Shown in pieces: positions 17,105-27,004 of a DNA stretch of 64,000 nucleotides. Under the pieces are notes generated by a model. The model saw only the letters and a program-made list of their open reading frames with translations. It searched no databases and was not told where the DNA came from. Position numbers and translations under genes: made by a program. The stretch covers positions 186,001 to 250,000 of the forward strand of contig NZ_CP046564.1 in the NCBI RefSeq assembly GCF_009818105.1. The letters are read 5' to 3'. Source of the stretch: Bacillus sp. N1-1 (lineage in GTDB: Bacteria; Bacillota; Bacilli; Bacillales; Guptibacillaceae). The first letter of the stretch is position 1; each line of letters opens with the position of its first letter.

Positions 17105-19510
17105 TTGGAATCTAAGAAGCAAATCTCACTTCATGTTACAGGGATGACGTGTGCATCATGTTCAACACGAATAGAAAAAGTATTAAACAAAATGGATGGC
17201 GTCGATGCTAATGTCAATCTGACGATGGAAAAAGCAAGCGTCGCTTATGATGGAGATAAAGTAAAGGCGGAAGAAATTGTTGGGAAAATTGAAAAGCTCG
17301 GATACGGTGTACGCAAAGAGAAAGTTGAGCTCGATATTCACGGTATGACGTGTGCGGCCTGTTCGACAAGAATAGAAAAAGGCTTAAACCGTACAAAAGG
17401 TGTTGAGCTTGCTTCCGTGAACTTAACAACAGAGTCTGGTGTTGTCGAATATCAGCCTGGAGAAGTAACGTTAGATGAAATTCTCCAAAAGGTGAAAAAG
17501 CTCGGTTATGAAGCGGTAGTCAAAAAGGATCGAGAAGAGCAAAAATCTCACAAAGATGAAGAAGTTAAAAAGAAAAAACGTCGCTTGCTTATCTCAGCGC
17601 TTCTTTCGTTACCGCTACTCTTAACAATGCTAGGTCATCTACCTGGCGGATTAGCACTTCCGGTGCCCCATCTTCTCATGGAGCCCTGGTTTCAATTTCT
17701 TCTAGCTACACCCGTTCAGTTTGTAATTGGAGCACCATTTTATTCTGGCGCTTATCGAGCACTGGTTAATAAGAGCGCAAATATGGATGTCCTTGTTGCG
17801 CTTGGGACATCTGCGGCGTATTTTTACAGTGTGATAGAAGGCATGAGAAGTTATCTAACGGAAGGCTACAATCCGTCTCTTTATTTTGAAACAAGTGCTA
17901 TTCTGATAACGCTTATTTTAGTCGGAAAGCTATTTGAAGATCTTGCGAAAGGCAGAACGACACAGGCGATTACAAAATTGCTTAACCTCCAGGCGAAAGA
18001 AGCAAGTATCATTCGAGAAGGGGAAGAAGTGAAAGTACCTGTTGATCAAGTACAGGTAGGAGATCACATCGTTGTTCGTCCTGGTGAGAAAATACCTGTA
18101 GACGGTATCGTAGAAAAAGGGAATTCATCCGTTGATGAGTCTATGATTACAGGTGAATCCATCCCAATAGAGAAAGAAGTAGGAGAAAGTGTAATTGGTT
18201 CTACAATCAATGAAAACGGTACGTTAACCATTCGCGCTGAAAAGGTCGGAAAAGACACAGCACTTGCCGGAATCATTAAAATTGTAGAAGATGCACAGGG
18301 ATCTAAAGCACCAATACAGCGGTTAGCCGATGTGATTTCAGGTGTTTTTGTCCCGATAGTAGTCGCTATTGCCGCCGTTACGTTTTTCATTTGGTATTTT
18401 CTTGTTGATCCATACAATTTACCTCAGGCGCTTGAAGTTGGAATAGCCGTGCTTGTTATTGCATGTCCTTGTGCACTAGGTTTAGCTACACCGACATCAA
18501 TTATGGTTGGGACAGGTAAAGGTGCTGAACAAGGTATTCTTTATAAAGGTGGCGAATTTCTAGAAGCCACTCATAAAATTGATGCGATCTTACTTGATAA
18601 AACAGGGACTATTACAAAAGGAAAACCAGAAGTAACGGATTTTGTTACTTTTCAAAGTGATGAGAAGAGCGTGCTGGAAAAATTGGTAGCGGCTGAAAAA
18701 GCTTCTGAACATCCTCTGGCCAAGTCCATTGTAGAGTATGGTTTGAACCAGAAGATTGAAGTAGCTGAAGCAGAGCAGTTTCAAGCTATTCCAGGACATG
18801 GGATTGTGGCAACTGTGCAAGAAAAGCAAATCCTGGTTGGAACGCGCAAGCTGATGGAGCGGGAACATATTTCGTTTTCTGCTTATGAAGAGCAAATGAC
18901 TACGTACGAATTGGACGGTAAAACGGCAATGTTTATTGCATTTGATAACAAAGTGCAAGGGATTATAGCTGTCGCTGATACTGTGAAAGAAACGTCTCAG
19001 AAAGCTATTGAAGAAATGCGTGCGCTTGGCATCGATGTGTATATGATCACGGGTGACAACCAACGCACAGCTGAGGCAATTGGAAAACAAGTAAATTTAA
19101 ATGGTGTGTTTGCCGAGGTGTTACCTGAGGAAAAGGCTAGTAAGGTGAAAGAGTTACAGGGAGAAGGCAAACGAGTTGCGATGGTAGGAGATGGAATTAA
19201 CGATGCTCCCGCTCTTGCGACAGCTGATATTGGGATGGCTATTGGTACAGGAACAGATGTAGCAATTGAAACAGCAGATGTTACTCTCGTTGGTGGCGAT
19301 CTTCAAAACATTCCAAAGGCGATTCATTTAAGTCAGAAAACGATGCAGAATATTCGCCAGAATTTATTCTGGGCGCTATTCTATAATTCAATTGGTATTC
19401 CAATTGCTGCGCTCGGTCTACTAGCTCCGTGGGTTGCTGGAGCAGCTATGGCATTTAGCTCTGTATCAGTCGTAGCAAACTCCCTCCGTTTGAAGCGAGT
19501 CAAACTTTAA
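17105..19510 (+). CDS. copA: Copper-exporting P1B-type ATPase CopA
   Basis: CopA pumps Cu(I) out of the cytoplasm. It has two N-terminal metal-binding domains with MTCASC and MTCAAC, eight membrane helices, the CPC ion-binding motif (C454-P-C456), the phosphorylated aspartate D498 in DKTGT, the SEHPLA histidine loop and [10 protein letters not shown]. The start is taken as the TTG at 17105, because GGGAGGTGA sits immediately before it; a GTG at 17096 falls within that site. CopZ, encoded next, should deliver Cu(I) to it. The length of about 801 residues is normal for Bacillus CopA. Confidence 0.96.
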   Translation: MESKKQISLHVTGMTCASCSTRIEKVLNKMDGVDANVNLTMEKASVAYDGDKVKAEEIVGKIEKLGYGVRKEKVELDIHGMTCAACSTRIEKGLNRTKGVELASVNLTTESGVVEYQPGEVTLDEILQKVKKLGYEAVVKKDREEQKSHKDEEVKKKKRRLLISALLSLPLLLTMLGHLPGGLALPVPHLLMEPWFQFLLATPVQFVIGAPFYSGAYRALVNKSANMDVLVALGTSAAYFYSVIEGMRSYLTEGYNPSLYFETSAILITLILVGKLFEDLAKGRTTQAITKLLNLQAKEASIIREGEEVKVPVDQVQVGDHIVVRPGEKIPVDGIVEKGNSSVDESMITGESIPIEKEVGESVIGSTINENGTLTIRAEKVGKDTALAGIIKIVEDAQGSKAPIQRLADVISGVFVPIVVAIAAVTFFIWYFLVDPYNLPQALEVGIAVLVIACPCALGLATPTSIMVGTGKGAEQGILYKGGEFLEATHKIDAILLDKTGTITKGKPEVTDFVTFQSDEKSVLEKLVAAEKASEHPLAKSIVEYGLNQKIEVAEAEQFQAIPGHGIVATVQEKQILVGTRKLMEREHISFSAYEEQMTTYELDGKTAMFIAFDNKVQGIIAVADTVKETSQKAIEEMRALGIDVYMITGDNQRTAEAIGKQVNLNGVFAEVLPEEKASKVKELQGEGKRVAMVGDGINDAPALATADIGMAIGTGTDVAIETADVTLVGGDLQNIPKAIHLSQKTMQNIRQNLFWALFYNSIGIPIAALGLLAPWVAGAAMAFSSVSVVANSLRLKRVKL

Positions 19511-19530
19511 GAATTGAAAGGAGAATGAAA

Positions 19531-19737
19531 ATGGAACAAACAACGTTAAAAATCAAAGGTATGACATGTGATCATTGTAAAGCAGCAGTAAATAATGCAT
19601 TAACAGAGCTTGAAGGAGTAGCAGAAGTAGACGTGAATGTAAAAGAAGGAACGGCAAAAGTTTCTTATGATTCTTCAAGTGTTTCTGTTTCAGAAATGAA
19701 TGAAGCGGTTGAAGAACAGGGATATGATATTGTCTAA
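19531..19737 (+). CDS. copZ: Copper chaperone CopZ
   Basis: This small cytosolic Cu(I) carrier has a ferredoxin-like HMA fold. The 68 residues contain GMTCDHCKAAV, with the two Cu-binding cysteines, and the terminal EEQGYDI strand. The ATG at 19531 is preferred over the one at 19525, because AAAGGAG is too close to the latter. It is the third gene of the copper operon, 20 bp after copA and followed by a strong terminator. Confidence 0.96.
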   Translation: MEQTTLKIKGMTCDHCKAAVNNALTELEGVAEVDVNVKEGTAKVSYDSSSVSVSEMNEAVEEQGYDIV

Positions 19738-19740
19738 CTG

Positions 19741-19782
19741 AAAAGGCCGAAGAAAGGATGCAATCCTTTCTTCGGCCTTTTT
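19741..19782 (+). terminator. Terminator of the copper operon
   Basis: A long hairpin with AAGGCCGAAGAAAGGA paired to TCCTTTCTTCGGCCTT, followed by T residues. Confidence 0.95.
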
Positions 19783-19879
19783 ATCATACATAAGTTGACC
19801 TCCCCACTAATAAAATGCGCTAATAGGACAAGTGGGTAGAAGAGAAGGCCTCTTCAATTCATTTAGGGGGAATGCAGTC

Positions 19880-20593
19880 ATGATGACGTCATTGTTAACT
19901 CTTTTTATGATCGGCTTTGGAGGACTTATAATCGGCTCGGTCGCAGGGAGAATGGCATTTACATATTATCAACATCGTTTGGAAGCTCTTTACCTTATTT
20001 GCGGAGGAATGCTCATTGGTGTAATTACGTTTGAATTAATACCCGAAAGCATACGTACTTATCCGTTTTGGGCCCTCATGGCAGGAGCATCGTTATCGGT
20101 CTTTTTCTGTATTTTTACGGATCACGCCATACATGGGATGTTTAGTCATAAAAGCTATCTTCCTGTGTTCGCTTTCGTGCTAGCCATTATTTTTCATAAT
20201 ATCCCTGTAGGAATCGCGCTAGGAATGACATTAGGGAAAGGTATCGGCATATCATTGCTTATTGCTCTATTTATTCATCATTTACCAGAAGGGGTTGCCC
20301 TATATATCCTAATGAGAATGAACGGGATTAAACGCACTTTTGTAATCATCGCGGCGAGCTTCGTAACGATAGTTTTAACAGTGGCAGCGTGGTTTGGGAT
20401 GGTTTCCAGTCAATCTATTCTTATTAACGGCGTATTTATGGGCATTGCAATCGGCTCTTTAGGCTATGTAGCCGTTCACGAAATGATCGGTCATGTTGTC
20501 GGGAAAGTTTTAAAAAGAGAGTTGTACTTGTATACGTGTTTGGGAATACTTTTGTTATCACTCTACCTACAGGTGGCTCACGAAATCTTTTGA
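19880..20593 (+). CDS. ZIP-family divalent metal transporter
   Basis: This integral membrane protein of the ZIP (ZupT-like) family has about 237 residues and seven to eight hydrophobic segments. The metal-site helices read HNIPVGIALGM and HHLPEGVALY, as expected for helices 4 and 5. The ATG at 19880 follows AGGGGG; a second ATG directly after it is also possible. It stands between the copper operon and a Zn/Cd-type exporter, with a separate promoter before the exporter. ZIP proteins usually import zinc, iron or manganese, so pairing with an exporter suggests metal homeostasis rather than pure detoxification. The direction and the ion are not shown. Confidence 0.87.
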   Translation: MMTSLLTLFMIGFGGLIIGSVAGRMAFTYYQHRLEALYLICGGMLIGVITFELIPESIRTYPFWALMAGASLSVFFCIFTDHAIHGMFSHKSYLPVFAFVLAIIFHNIPVGIALGMTLGKGIGISLLIALFIHHLPEGVALYILMRMNGIKRTFVIIAASFVTIVLTVAAWFGMVSSQSILINGVFMGIAIGSLGYVAVHEMIGHVVGKVLKRELYLYTCLGILLLSLYLQVAHEIF

Positions 20594-20651
20594 CAACGTG
20601 CAAAAGATTCAGTAAAATTGTACATAGATTAATATGAACACATGCTCATAT
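20590..20651 (+). promoter_or_regulatory. Promoter and ArsR/SmtB-type operator of the metal ATPase gene
   Basis: TTGACA (20590-20595), overlapping the end of the ZIP gene, is followed 17 bases later by TAAAAT (20613-20618). Just downstream, ATATGAACA-CA-TGCTCATAT (20632-20651) is a near-perfect inverted repeat of the type bound by ArsR/SmtB metal sensors such as CzrA or SmtB. It covers the expected transcription start. No ArsR-type gene lies in the window, so the regulator would act in trans. Confidence 0.7.
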
Positions 20652-20695
20652 ATTGAATACGATAGATAAATGAACGAAGAAAGGAGTAAAACACG

Positions 20696-22804
20696 ATGGA
20701 AGAATATCGTCTTAAGGGCTTATCTTGTCCCAACTGTGCTGCTGGCATGGAACAACAGATTCAAAAACTTGAGTATGGTGAATCAGCTCAAATTCAGTAT
20801 AATTCAGGTAAACTAAAAGTAGATAAAAGAGTTAACATTGAACAAGTCGAGAAAATCCTTGATTCCGATCATGCTTCTATAGTGAAGGAAGAGAATGGAC
20901 ATACCCATGAACATGCTCACGCTAGTATGAAGTGGCTTCTAGGCATTTCAACTGGTATCTTTCTATTCGCCCTGCTATTAGATTCCGTCACAGCTGTTCC
21001 AGCTGTTCCGTTTTATCTTACTGCGATTATTTTAAGCGGTTATCAAACGTTTATGAAAGGTCTCCGAAATTTAACGAAGCTAACGTTTAATATTGAAACC
21101 TTGATGACGATTGCGTTAATCGGGGCTGTTTCCATTGGAGAGTGGAAAGAAGGAACGCTTGTTGCGATTTTGTTCGGATTGAATGAATACTTAGAAGGAC
21201 TTGGAATGGAGAAGGCAAGGAAGTCAATGGAATCCCTTCTTCAAATCGCACCGAAAGAAGCGCTTCTTATCAGAGATGGAAAAGAAGAAGTCGTTGGGAT
21301 TAACGACCTTAAAGTGGATGATCTTGTTCTCGTTAAATCTGGCGCGAAAATTCCTTCAGATGGGATCGTCTCAGCTGGAAATAGCTCAGTGAACGAAGCT
21401 GCGATAACGGGAGAAGCCATGCCTGTTGAAAAAGGTGCTGGTGAATCCGTTTTTGGTGGAAGTATTAATAACGAGGGCATTCTGCACGTGAAAATCACAA
21501 AGGCCTATGAGGATTCTTCGCTCGCAAAAATTTTGCATTTAGTTGAAGAAGCTCAAGAAACGAAGACACCAACAGAGTTATTCATTAATCGTTTTTCTAG
21601 ATACTATACACCAATTATCATGATCATCTCAGCCCTAGTTATGCTTGTTCCTCCTTTATTATTTGGTGGGGTTTGGGCTGACTGGTTTTATCAAGGGCTT
21701 GCCGTCTTAATTGTAGGTTGTCCGTGTGCCCTTATTCTGTCATCACCTATTGCGAACATCTCCGGTATTACAAGGAATGCGCGTAACGGCATTCTTGTAA
21801 AAGGATCGGTTTATCTTGAGCAACTGGGTAAAATTGATACGCTTGCTTTTGATAAGACTGGGACACTTACAAAAGGATTCCCTTATGTTGAGACATATGA
21901 AAGCTATCATGATGAGAAGTTTTTATCTGTAGCAGCAGCGGTCGAGAAGCATTCTTCTCATCCATTAGCCAAAGCAATTATGAAGAAAGTAGCTGATTTT
22001 CCTTATAGAAAATTCGAAGCAACCAATGTCGAAACGGTTTCAGGGCAAGGCATTATTGCAGAGGTTAATGGAAAGAGACATTGGGTAGGAAATGAAAAAA
22101 GCGTTCGTCATGTTACCATACCTGAGAATGTTCAATCATCAATTGATGCGATGAAACGAGATGGGCTAACGCTTGTCATTGTAGCCGATGAAACAAAGGT
22201 ACTTGGTATGTTTGGTATCGCGGATGAAATTCGCGAAGAAAGCCAGTCTGTTATACGTGATTTGCATCAAGCAGGTATTAAGAATACAGTGATGTTAACA
22301 GGAGATCATGAGAAAACGGCTGAGAAAGTGGCAAATCGTGTTGGTGTTCGTTCTTATTTCGGCGGTCTCTTACCAGAAGACAAAGTTGCTAAAGTGAAAG
22401 AATTAACAAACGAAGGCAAAGTAGCCATGATTGGTGACGGAATTAACGATGCACCGGCTCTTGCTTCAGCTGATCTTGGAATTGCAATGGGGAAAGGGAC
22501 AGATAGCGCGATTGAAACAGCCGATATTGTATTGATGCAGGATCATCTCGGTAAGCTGCCAGAAGCGGTCTCGATCGCCAGGCGCGTGAATCGAACGATC
22601 CGAGTCAATATTGCGCTAGCCCTTGGCTTGAAACTCATTGCCCTACTCCTTACTATTCCTGGATTATTGACCCTATGGATTGCAATATTATCGGATATGG
22701 GGGCAACGATTCTCGTGACATTGATTAGTTTAACAATTTTGTGGGAGCGGAAAGAAAAAGAAAAGCCAACGATAAAGAAGGAAGCTGAACCCCAGCATAC
22801 GTAA
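20696..22804 (+). CDS. Zn/Cd/Pb-type P1B-ATPase (CadA/ZntA-like)
   Basis: This is an efflux pump for divalent soft metals. It has 702 residues, with an N-terminal HMA-like domain with C11-P-N-C14, then a histidine cluster HTHEHAH (69-75), eight membrane helices, CPC (C342-P-C344) followed by ALILSSP, and the phosphorylated D386 in DKTGT. SSHPLA and [10 protein letters not shown] are also present. The GCPCALILSSP form and the late D-rich membrane segment (LSDMGATILVTL) separate it from the copper pump CopA encoded upstream. AAGGAG precedes the ATG. Regulation is probably by a trans-acting ArsR-family sensor at the operator upstream. Confidence 0.93.
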   Translation: MEEYRLKGLSCPNCAAGMEQQIQKLEYGESAQIQYNSGKLKVDKRVNIEQVEKILDSDHASIVKEENGHTHEHAHASMKWLLGISTGIFLFALLLDSVTAVPAVPFYLTAIILSGYQTFMKGLRNLTKLTFNIETLMTIALIGAVSIGEWKEGTLVAILFGLNEYLEGLGMEKARKSMESLLQIAPKEALLIRDGKEEVVGINDLKVDDLVLVKSGAKIPSDGIVSAGNSSVNEAAITGEAMPVEKGAGESVFGGSINNEGILHVKITKAYEDSSLAKILHLVEEAQETKTPTELFINRFSRYYTPIIMIISALVMLVPPLLFGGVWADWFYQGLAVLIVGCPCALILSSPIANISGITRNARNGILVKGSVYLEQLGKIDTLAFDKTGTLTKGFPYVETYESYHDEKFLSVAAAVEKHSSHPLAKAIMKKVADFPYRKFEATNVETVSGQGIIAEVNGKRHWVGNEKSVRHVTIPENVQSSIDAMKRDGLTLVIVADETKVLGMFGIADEIREESQSVIRDLHQAGIKNTVMLTGDHEKTAEKVANRVGVRSYFGGLLPEDKVAKVKELTNEGKVAMIGDGINDAPALASADLGIAMGKGTDSAIETADIVLMQDHLGKLPEAVSIARRVNRTIRVNIALALGLKLIALLLTIPGLLTLWIAILSDMGATILVTLISLTILWERKEKEKPTIKKEAEPQHT

Positions 22805-22830
22805 AACCTCTGGTTATCCAGAGGTTTTTC
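22803..22830 (+). terminator. Terminator after the metal ATPase gene
   Basis: AAAACCTCTGG and CCAGAGGTTTTT around TTAT; it overlaps the stop codon. Confidence 0.92.
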
Positions 22831-22833
22831 TTT

Positions 22834-23001
22834 ATGAGTATTTTAGAGGATTTACCTAAATTTCAGGCGGTTAAAGATGTTTATTTAATCATGTCAACAA
22901 GTGTTGCGCCGAATTCGAGTTTGGATTTCATTGTATATGACTCAAAACGCTCGTATGATAAGAACTACAGAAAGTTGCACTGGGATAAGGATCCTATATA
23001 A
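22834..23001 (+). CDS. Possible 55-residue protein or gene remnant
   Basis: An open frame of 55 codons starts at an ATG just after the terminator and ends in TAA at 22999-23001. Its composition is protein-like (DVYLIMSTSVAPNSS, KNYRKLHWDKDP), but it has no clear ribosome binding site and directly abuts the terminator. It may be the tail of a decayed gene. I recognise no family. Confidence 0.25.
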   Translation: MSILEDLPKFQAVKDVYLIMSTSVAPNSSLDFIVYDSKRSYDKNYRKLHWDKDPI

Positions 23002-23044
23002 GCGTTCATATTTACTGATTCAAATAAGAAACGTACAAACAAAA

Positions 23045-23058
23045 TGAAAACGCTTTTA
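23045..23058 (+). promoter_or_regulatory. CcpA catabolite-response element before mtlA
   Basis: TGAAAACGCTTTTA matches the cre consensus TGWAANCGNTNWCA except for one position. It lies 27 bp upstream of mtlA, as expected for repression of mannitol use by glucose through CcpA. Confidence 0.75.
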
Positions 23059-23085
23059 AAGTGCGGATGAAAAGGAGGAAATACG

Positions 23086-24852
23086 ATGAGTGAACAGAAC
23101 ACAGAGAAATCTGGATTCAAAGTAAAAGTCCAGCGGTTCGGAAGTTACTTAAGCAGTATGATCATGCCGAATATTGGTGCGTTTATTGCTTGGGGGTTAA
23201 TCACTGCTCTATTCATACCAGATGGTTATTTACCAAATGCAAGTCTTGCAGAATTAGTAGAACCAATGCTTTACTACCTATTGCCACTACTGATTGGATA
23301 TACTGGAGGTAAAATTGTCTACGGCGGTCGCGGTGGAGTGGTCGGTGCAACAGCCACGATCGGTGTTATTGTAGGCGCAGACATTCCAATGTTCCTTGGA
23401 GCTATGGCAATGGGACCACTTGGAGGATATTTAATTAAGAAATTTGACGAGGCAATTCATGGCAAGATTAAATCAGGTTTTGAAATGCTCGTTAATAATT
23501 TTTCAGCAGGAATTATCGGTGGAGCTTTAACAATTATTGCTTCTCTAGCAATTGGACCAGTTGTATTAGGACTAAACAAAGCCCTTGCTGCTGGTGTAGA
23601 AGCGATTATCGCTGCAGGTCTACTTCCACTAGTAAGTATTTTAATTGAACCTGGTAAAGTGCTCTTTTTAAATAATGCCATCAACCATGGGATTTTTACC
23701 CCGCTTGGACTTGAACAGGTAGCGAACACTGGTAAATCAGTACTCTTTTTAGTTGAAGCCAACCCTGGACCAGGTCTAGGAATTCTCCTAGCCTACTCGA
23801 TTGTTGGGAAAGGATCGGCAAAACAATCAGCACCAGGAGCTGCACTGATTCATTTCGTTGGGGGAATTCATGAAATTTACTTCCCTTACATTTTGATGAA
23901 GCCAGCACTTGTACTTGCTGCCATTCTTGGTGGAATGGGTGGTGTATTCACATTTACACTTCTAGATGCAGGACTGTTAGCAGCGGCTTCACCAGGTAGT
24001 ATCGTCTCTCTTATGATTATGTCACCACGAGGCGGGTATCTAAGCGTTATTGCAGGTGTTCTTGTAGCAACAGCTATTTCTTTCCTAGTCTCATTCGTCA
24101 TTCTTAAACGCTCAAAAGATAGCGGAGAAGATATTTCAGAAGCAACTGAAAAAATGGAAGCAATGAAAGGAAAGAAGAGTAGCGTATCGTCTAATCCAAA
24201 AACGAATGCGGAAGAGCCAAAAGTAGAAGCATCTTCTTATGGTAATATCGCTAAAGTAGTCTTTGCATGTGATGCTGGAATGGGATCAAGTGCAATGGGC
24301 GCATCGGTACTTCGTAACAAATTCAAAAAAGCTGGGTTAACAGACATTGAAGTAACGAATACATCGATTAGCAACCTGCCGAATGATGCTGACCTAGTCG
24401 TCACGCACCAGGATTTAACGGATCGTGCGAAGGATAAGCTTCCAGAAGCGAATCATATCTCGGTTAAAAACTTTATGAATAGTCCAAAATACGATGAGCT
24501 TGTTGCTGAGTTAACTTCCACAAGCGAAACGCCAGTAAAAGAAGAAACAAAACCAGAACAAGCAGAGCAGAAAGAAATTAATAAAGTAGTCTTTGCATGT
24601 GATGCTGGAATGGGATCAAGTGCAATGGGCGCATCGGTTCTACGTAATAAGTTTAAGAAAGCAGGACTTCAAGACATTGATGTGACAAATACGGCTATAA
24701 GTAACTTACCAGATGATGCCGATTTAATCATAACGCACCAGGACTTAACAGATCGAGCAAAAGCGAAACGCCCTGATGCTGAGCATATCTCAGTTGCAAA
24801 CTTTATGAATAGCCCGAAATACGAAGAGCTTGTTGATAGACTAAAAAAATAG
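23086..24852 (+). CDS. mtlA: Mannitol PTS permease EIICB with two tandem IIB domains
   Basis: This protein imports mannitol and phosphorylates it to mannitol-1-phosphate. The EIIC membrane part covers about residues 1-345 and includes GGIHEIYFPYILMKP with the substrate-site GIHE motif. After a polar linker come two IIB domains, with phosphocysteines C395 and C505 (each in VFACDAGMGSSAMGAS), 110 residues apart and nearly identical. Family members of the EIICB form usually have about 470 residues and a single IIB; this one has 588. AAGGAGG precedes the ATG. It is the first gene of mtlA-mtlR-mtlF-mtlD and is controlled by the cre site and presumably MtlR. Confidence 0.95.
   Translation: MSEQNTEKSGFKVKVQRFGSYLSSMIMPNIGAFIAWGLITALFIPDGYLPNASLAELVEPMLYYLLPLLIGYTGGKIVYGGRGGVVGATATIGVIVGADIPMFLGAMAMGPLGGYLIKKFDEAIHGKIKSGFEMLVNNFSAGIIGGALTIIASLAIGPVVLGLNKALAAGVEAIIAAGLLPLVSILIEPGKVLFLNNAINHGIFTPLGLEQVANTGKSVLFLVEANPGPGLGILLAYSIVGKGSAKQSAPGAALIHFVGGIHEIYFPYILMKPALVLAAILGGMGGVFTFTLLDAGLLAAASPGSIVSLMIMSPRGGYLSVIAGVLVATAISFLVSFVILKRSKDSGEDISEATEKMEAMKGKKSSVSSNPKTNAEEPKVEASSYGNIAKVVFACDAGMGSSAMGASVLRNKFKKAGLTDIEVTNTSISNLPNDADLVVTHQDLTDRAKDKLPEANHISVKNFMNSPKYDELVAELTSTSETPVKEETKPEQAEQKEINKVVFACDAGMGSSAMGASVLRNKFKKAGLQDIDVTNTAISNLPDDADLIITHQDLTDRAKAKRPDAEHISVANFMNSPKYEELVDRLKK
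24252..24638 (+). repeat. Duplicated IIB-domain DNA in mtlA
   Basis: A 57-bp stretch at 24252-24308 is repeated exactly at 24582-24638, 330 bp (110 codons) downstream and in frame. Similarity continues across both IIB domains with scattered, mostly silent or conservative changes. This indicates a tandem in-frame duplication. Confidence 0.92.
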
Positions 24853-24879
24853 TTATAGCCAGAATTCGAGGTGAACCAC

Positions 24880-27003
24880 GTGTTTATTTCAGCAAGGGAA
24901 CGAAGAATTCTTCAGCTTCTATTAGAGAGTGATGACTATTATACGGTCAAAGGGATTGCTCAAGAACTTGAGGTAAGTGAACGAACGGTTCACCGTGACT
25001 TAGTCGGCGTAGAGGATATTCTCACTCAGTATGATTTAACCTTACAAAAGAAAGCTGGAGTAGGCGTTCAAATTGATGGTCAAGAATCTAGCCGAGCTGA
25101 GTTGAAAAGCTATCTAGTTGATCTCACCATTACAGAATATACGCAACAGGAAAGGGTGACGCTGATTCTATGCAAGCTATTGGAATCAGCTGATCCTATT
25201 AAGTTAGTTGGTCTAGCAAATGACTTGAAAGTGACAGTTGCTACTGTCAGTCATGATTTAGACAAAGCGGAAGAATGGCTTGAAAAAATGCAGCTTTCAT
25301 TAATAAGAAAGCGGGGATATGGCGTGCAAGTTGAAGGAGCTGAGGCCTTGAAGAGACACGCCATGAGCTCCTTGCTTGCGCTTGAGTTTAATGATTCAGA
25401 CTTTTTTACATTGTTAAAGAAGTCGATCCAAAATAAATCTCAAGGCAGTGTTCTCCAATCTGCTTCCGAACGATTGCTAGGGTTAGTTGATCGAACCAAG
25501 CTTTTGAAGGTTGAGACAATCGTTGATGATGTTAACAATGAGCTACCATATATGATCGCTGACAGCGCATATATTGGTTTGATCGTCCATCTGACCCTTG
25601 CTGTTGAGCGTATTCAAAAGGGTGAAAAAATCGAGATAGACGGAGAGTATTTAAGTACCCTAGTGAATACGAAAGAGTTTGGTTTTGCTAGCATAATCGG
25701 TAGAAAACTTGAAGAATCTTTTAATGTCTTAATACCTGAAGCTGAGATTGGTTATATCACCATGCATTTACGCGGAGCGAAATTGAGAAATACCGGAGAT
25801 TACTATTTGGAAGAAACGAATTATCCGATTCTCGTTAAAACAAAGGAGTTAATCCGCTATGTAGATAACCACCTCAATGCGGATTTAGCAACAAATGAAT
25901 CACTTCTAGAAGGGTTAGTGACACACCTCGGTCCTGCTACGCATCGTGTTAGGCAGAACATGAATATTCATAATCCTTTACTTACAAAAATAAAGGCAGA
26001 TTATGCTGATTTATTCCAACTGCTAGAAGAAGCGTTAAAAGAAATTTTTCCGGGGGTATCCATTCCTGATGAGGAAGTTGGTTTTCTTGTTTTGCACTTT
26101 GGTTCAGCTCTTGAAGGCCGCTTTCAACACAACGAAGTGAATATTCTTGCTGTATGCTCAAGTGGAATCGGTACATCCAAAATGCTGGCGACTCGGTTGA
26201 AACAGGAGTTGCCAGAAATCCAGACCATCAAAAGTGCTTCTTTATTTGAACTGCAAGATGAAGATCCTGAAAGCTATGACCTAATTGTTTCAACCATTCC
26301 TCTTCCTGATTATGAAGGCGAGTATATTAAGGTAAATCCTTTTTTAACGGAGGAAGAGGCAACACGCATTCGCTCGACACTTCAAAAGAAGTCGATGATG
26401 AAAAAAAGAAGCACGGTAGAGAAACCTAAGAAGGAAAAGGAATCTTTATTTATTTCAAACGATGAGGCAAATATCTGGTTTCGTAAAGCTGCATTATATA
26501 GCACGACTATATCTTCGGTATTAGAATTATTTCGAGTAAATCAATCTGAACACAAAAAGGTCGAGAAACTCTTAGAAGAAGAGTGTATGCGACTAGAAAA
26601 ACTTAATGCGATCAGCCAATCATCAGAAGTTAAAGAGGCGCTTCTGAAGCGTGAAGCCATTAGTGGAGTGGGTATTCCTGAGACTTCACTTGCATTGTTT
26701 CATACGCGGACACCTGAAGTTAAAAAGTCTGTGTTTACAATTGGTCGATTGATGGAACCGATTCAGAGAAAGGCAATGGATGGTTCACTTATTGAAATGG
26801 ATACTGTTCTTTTACAACTGGCACCAGAGGATTCGCCAGCGGAAAGTATTGAGATCATGAGCTACATCAGTTCGCTAATCATTGAATCAAATGAAAGCAT
26901 CGCACTTTTTTCTGAGAGCAATCAAGAGTCAATTGGGTTATACCTTGCAAATAAAATGAAAAGTTATGTAGAAAAACTATTAGGATTTAAAGGAGACGAT
27001 TGA
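24880..27003 (+). CDS. mtlR: Mannitol operon activator MtlR (PRD-type)
   Basis: MtlR is a DNA-binding activator of the mannitol genes whose activity is set by PTS phosphorylation. It has about 707 residues. An N-terminal HTH (RERRILQLLLESDDYYTVKGIA) and a second HTH are followed by two PRD domains with their histidines (for example YITMHLRGA and FLVLHFGSA), a IIB-like domain (AVCSSGIGTSKMLATRL with its cysteine) and a C-terminal IIA-like domain. The GTG at 24880 is chosen because GAGGTG lies six to seven bases before it. The gene order A-R-F-D is that known from Geobacillus stearothermophilus. The stop is one base before mtlF. Confidence 0.93.
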   Translation: MFISARERRILQLLLESDDYYTVKGIAQELEVSERTVHRDLVGVEDILTQYDLTLQKKAGVGVQIDGQESSRAELKSYLVDLTITEYTQQERVTLILCKLLESADPIKLVGLANDLKVTVATVSHDLDKAEEWLEKMQLSLIRKRGYGVQVEGAEALKRHAMSSLLALEFNDSDFFTLLKKSIQNKSQGSVLQSASERLLGLVDRTKLLKVETIVDDVNNELPYMIADSAYIGLIVHLTLAVERIQKGEKIEIDGEYLSTLVNTKEFGFASIIGRKLEESFNVLIPEAEIGYITMHLRGAKLRNTGDYYLEETNYPILVKTKELIRYVDNHLNADLATNESLLEGLVTHLGPATHRVRQNMNIHNPLLTKIKADYADLFQLLEEALKEIFPGVSIPDEEVGFLVLHFGSALEGRFQHNEVNILAVCSSGIGTSKMLATRLKQELPEIQTIKSASLFELQDEDPESYDLIVSTIPLPDYEGEYIKVNPFLTEEEATRIRSTLQKKSMMKKRSTVEKPKKEKESLFISNDEANIWFRKAALYSTTISSVLELFRVNQSEHKKVEKLLEEECMRLEKLNAISQSSEVKEALLKREAISGVGIPETSLALFHTRTPEVKKSVFTIGRLMEPIQRKAMDGSLIEMDTVLLQLAPEDSPAESIEIMSYISSLIIESNESIALFSESNQESIGLYLANKMKSYVEKLLGFKGDD

Positions 27004-27004
27004 A

